The notes beneath the pieces were generated by a model. It saw only the letters and a program-made list of their open reading frames with translations. It was not told the origin of the DNA and searched no databases. This document shows positions 5,538 through 5,998 of a stretch of 5,998 nt of DNA, one piece after another. The stretch comes from JAXJYR01 sp964593515. GTDB taxonomy: Bacteria > Bacillota_I > Bacilli_A > Erysipelotrichales > Erysipelotrichaceae. The translations under genes were made by a program, and so were the position numbers. Within the stretch, counting starts at the first letter, position 1, and each line of letters opens with the position of its first letter. Location of the stretch: the NCBI GenBank assembly GCA_964593515.1, contig CAZQJH010000094.1, positions 1 to 5,998 of the forward strand, read 5' to 3'.

Positions 5538-5998
5538 AGCTTTATATGTCCATGTTCCTTTTTGTGAACAAATTTGTGCTTATTGTGATTTTTTTAGGGG
5601 AGTTTATCGGGAAAATTTAGCTAATGATTGGCTTAAACAAATCTTAAAAGATTTATCACGCTTAAATGAAAAATATGCAACAATTTATTTAGGTGGAGGA
5701 ACCCCATCATGTTTATCTCTTGAACAATTATCGACTTTATTACAAGCAATAAGTCCTCTTAAAGACGATAATGCGGAATTTAGTATGGAAGTTAATGTTG
5801 AATCATTAAATGAAGCTAAATTAGCTTTAATGGTTAAATATGGTATTAATCGTATTTCAATGGGTGTTCAATCTTTTGATGATAATTTATTAGCGATGAT
5901 GCATCGAAAACATCGTTATCAAGATATTATTAATGCAATTGATTTAATTCATACATATGGTATTCATAATATTTCTTTAGATTTAATGTATGCTTTAC
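5530..5998 (+). CDS. hemW: HemW-like radical SAM protein, 3' end outside the window
   Basis: HemW is a radical SAM protein related to coproporphyrinogen dehydrogenase HemN; characterised HemW proteins bind haem and act as haem chaperones rather than as the oxidase. The visible 156 residues begin MSKALYVHVPFC. The [4Fe-4S] motif is C12-x3-C16-x2-C19, followed by DF, which is HemW-like; HemN has a further Cys there. GGGTPS (about 58-63, SAM binding) and ISMGVQSFDD are also typical. EVNVES stands where most members have NP. The ATG at 5530 has AGGTGAT (5519-5525) four bases upstream, inside the end of the Spo0A-family gene; the genes overlap by 8 nt and are probably coupled. The frame is open to the window end, so the rest of the ~370-residue protein is missing. 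Confidence 0.92.
   Translation, partial: MSKALYVHVPFCEQICAYCDFFRGVYRENLANDWLKQILKDLSRLNEKYATIYLGGGTPSCLSLEQLSTLLQAISPLKDDNAEFSMEVNVESLNEAKLALMVKYGINRISMGVQSFDDNLLAMMHRKHRYQDIINAIDLIHTYGIHNISLDLMYAL

Overview
The window comes from a low-GC (about 30% by eye), endospore-forming member of the Firmicutes. The codons are strongly A/T-ending, the stops are almost all TAA, the ribosome binding sites are of the GGAG/GGTGAT type, and the early and late sporulation sigma genes are present. Divergent, compact versions of sporulation proteins in such an AT-rich genome suggest the Erysipelotrichia (Coprobacillaceae-like gut bacteria). That placement is an inference, not something the sequence proves.

Layout: bases 1-1620 hold a tightly packed plus-strand run: the 3' part of scpA, scpB (13-nt overlap) and a small metallophosphoesterase of the YfcE/MJ0936 family. 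A 52-nt gap follows, with a possible long-spacer promoter and a Spo0A-box-like site. Bases 1673-4236 hold the sporulation cassette spoIIGA-sigE-sigG-ymxH, in the same order as the Bacillus spoIIG region. A strong bidirectional terminator (4249-4285) separates it from a convergent bcp-type peroxiredoxin gene on the minus strand. A divergent intergenic region (4747-4832) then drives bcp leftward and a Spo0A-family gene rightward. That gene overlaps by 8 nt the start of hemW, which runs off the right edge.

How the genes work together: ScpA and ScpB are the non-SMC subunits of the SMC chromosome-segregation complex. SpoIIGA is the membrane protease that removes the prosequence of pro-sigma-E in the mother cell. 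Sigma-G is the late forespore sigma factor, and YmxH is a small PRC-barrel protein that usually follows sigG. The Spo0A-family protein has the DNA-binding domain of the sporulation master regulator, but its receiver domain has lost the phospho-acceptor Asp.

The most interesting signals are: (1) this Spo0A homologue with a non-phosphorylatable-looking receiver; (2) a 9-bp hairpin that buries the sigG ribosome binding site; (3) divergent bcp/spo0A promoters whose -35 boxes overlap inside a perfect 7-1-7 palindrome; (4) an unusually short SpoIIGA protease. No RNA genes, mobile elements or CRISPR arrays were seen, and no stretch over 300 bases lacks a gene.
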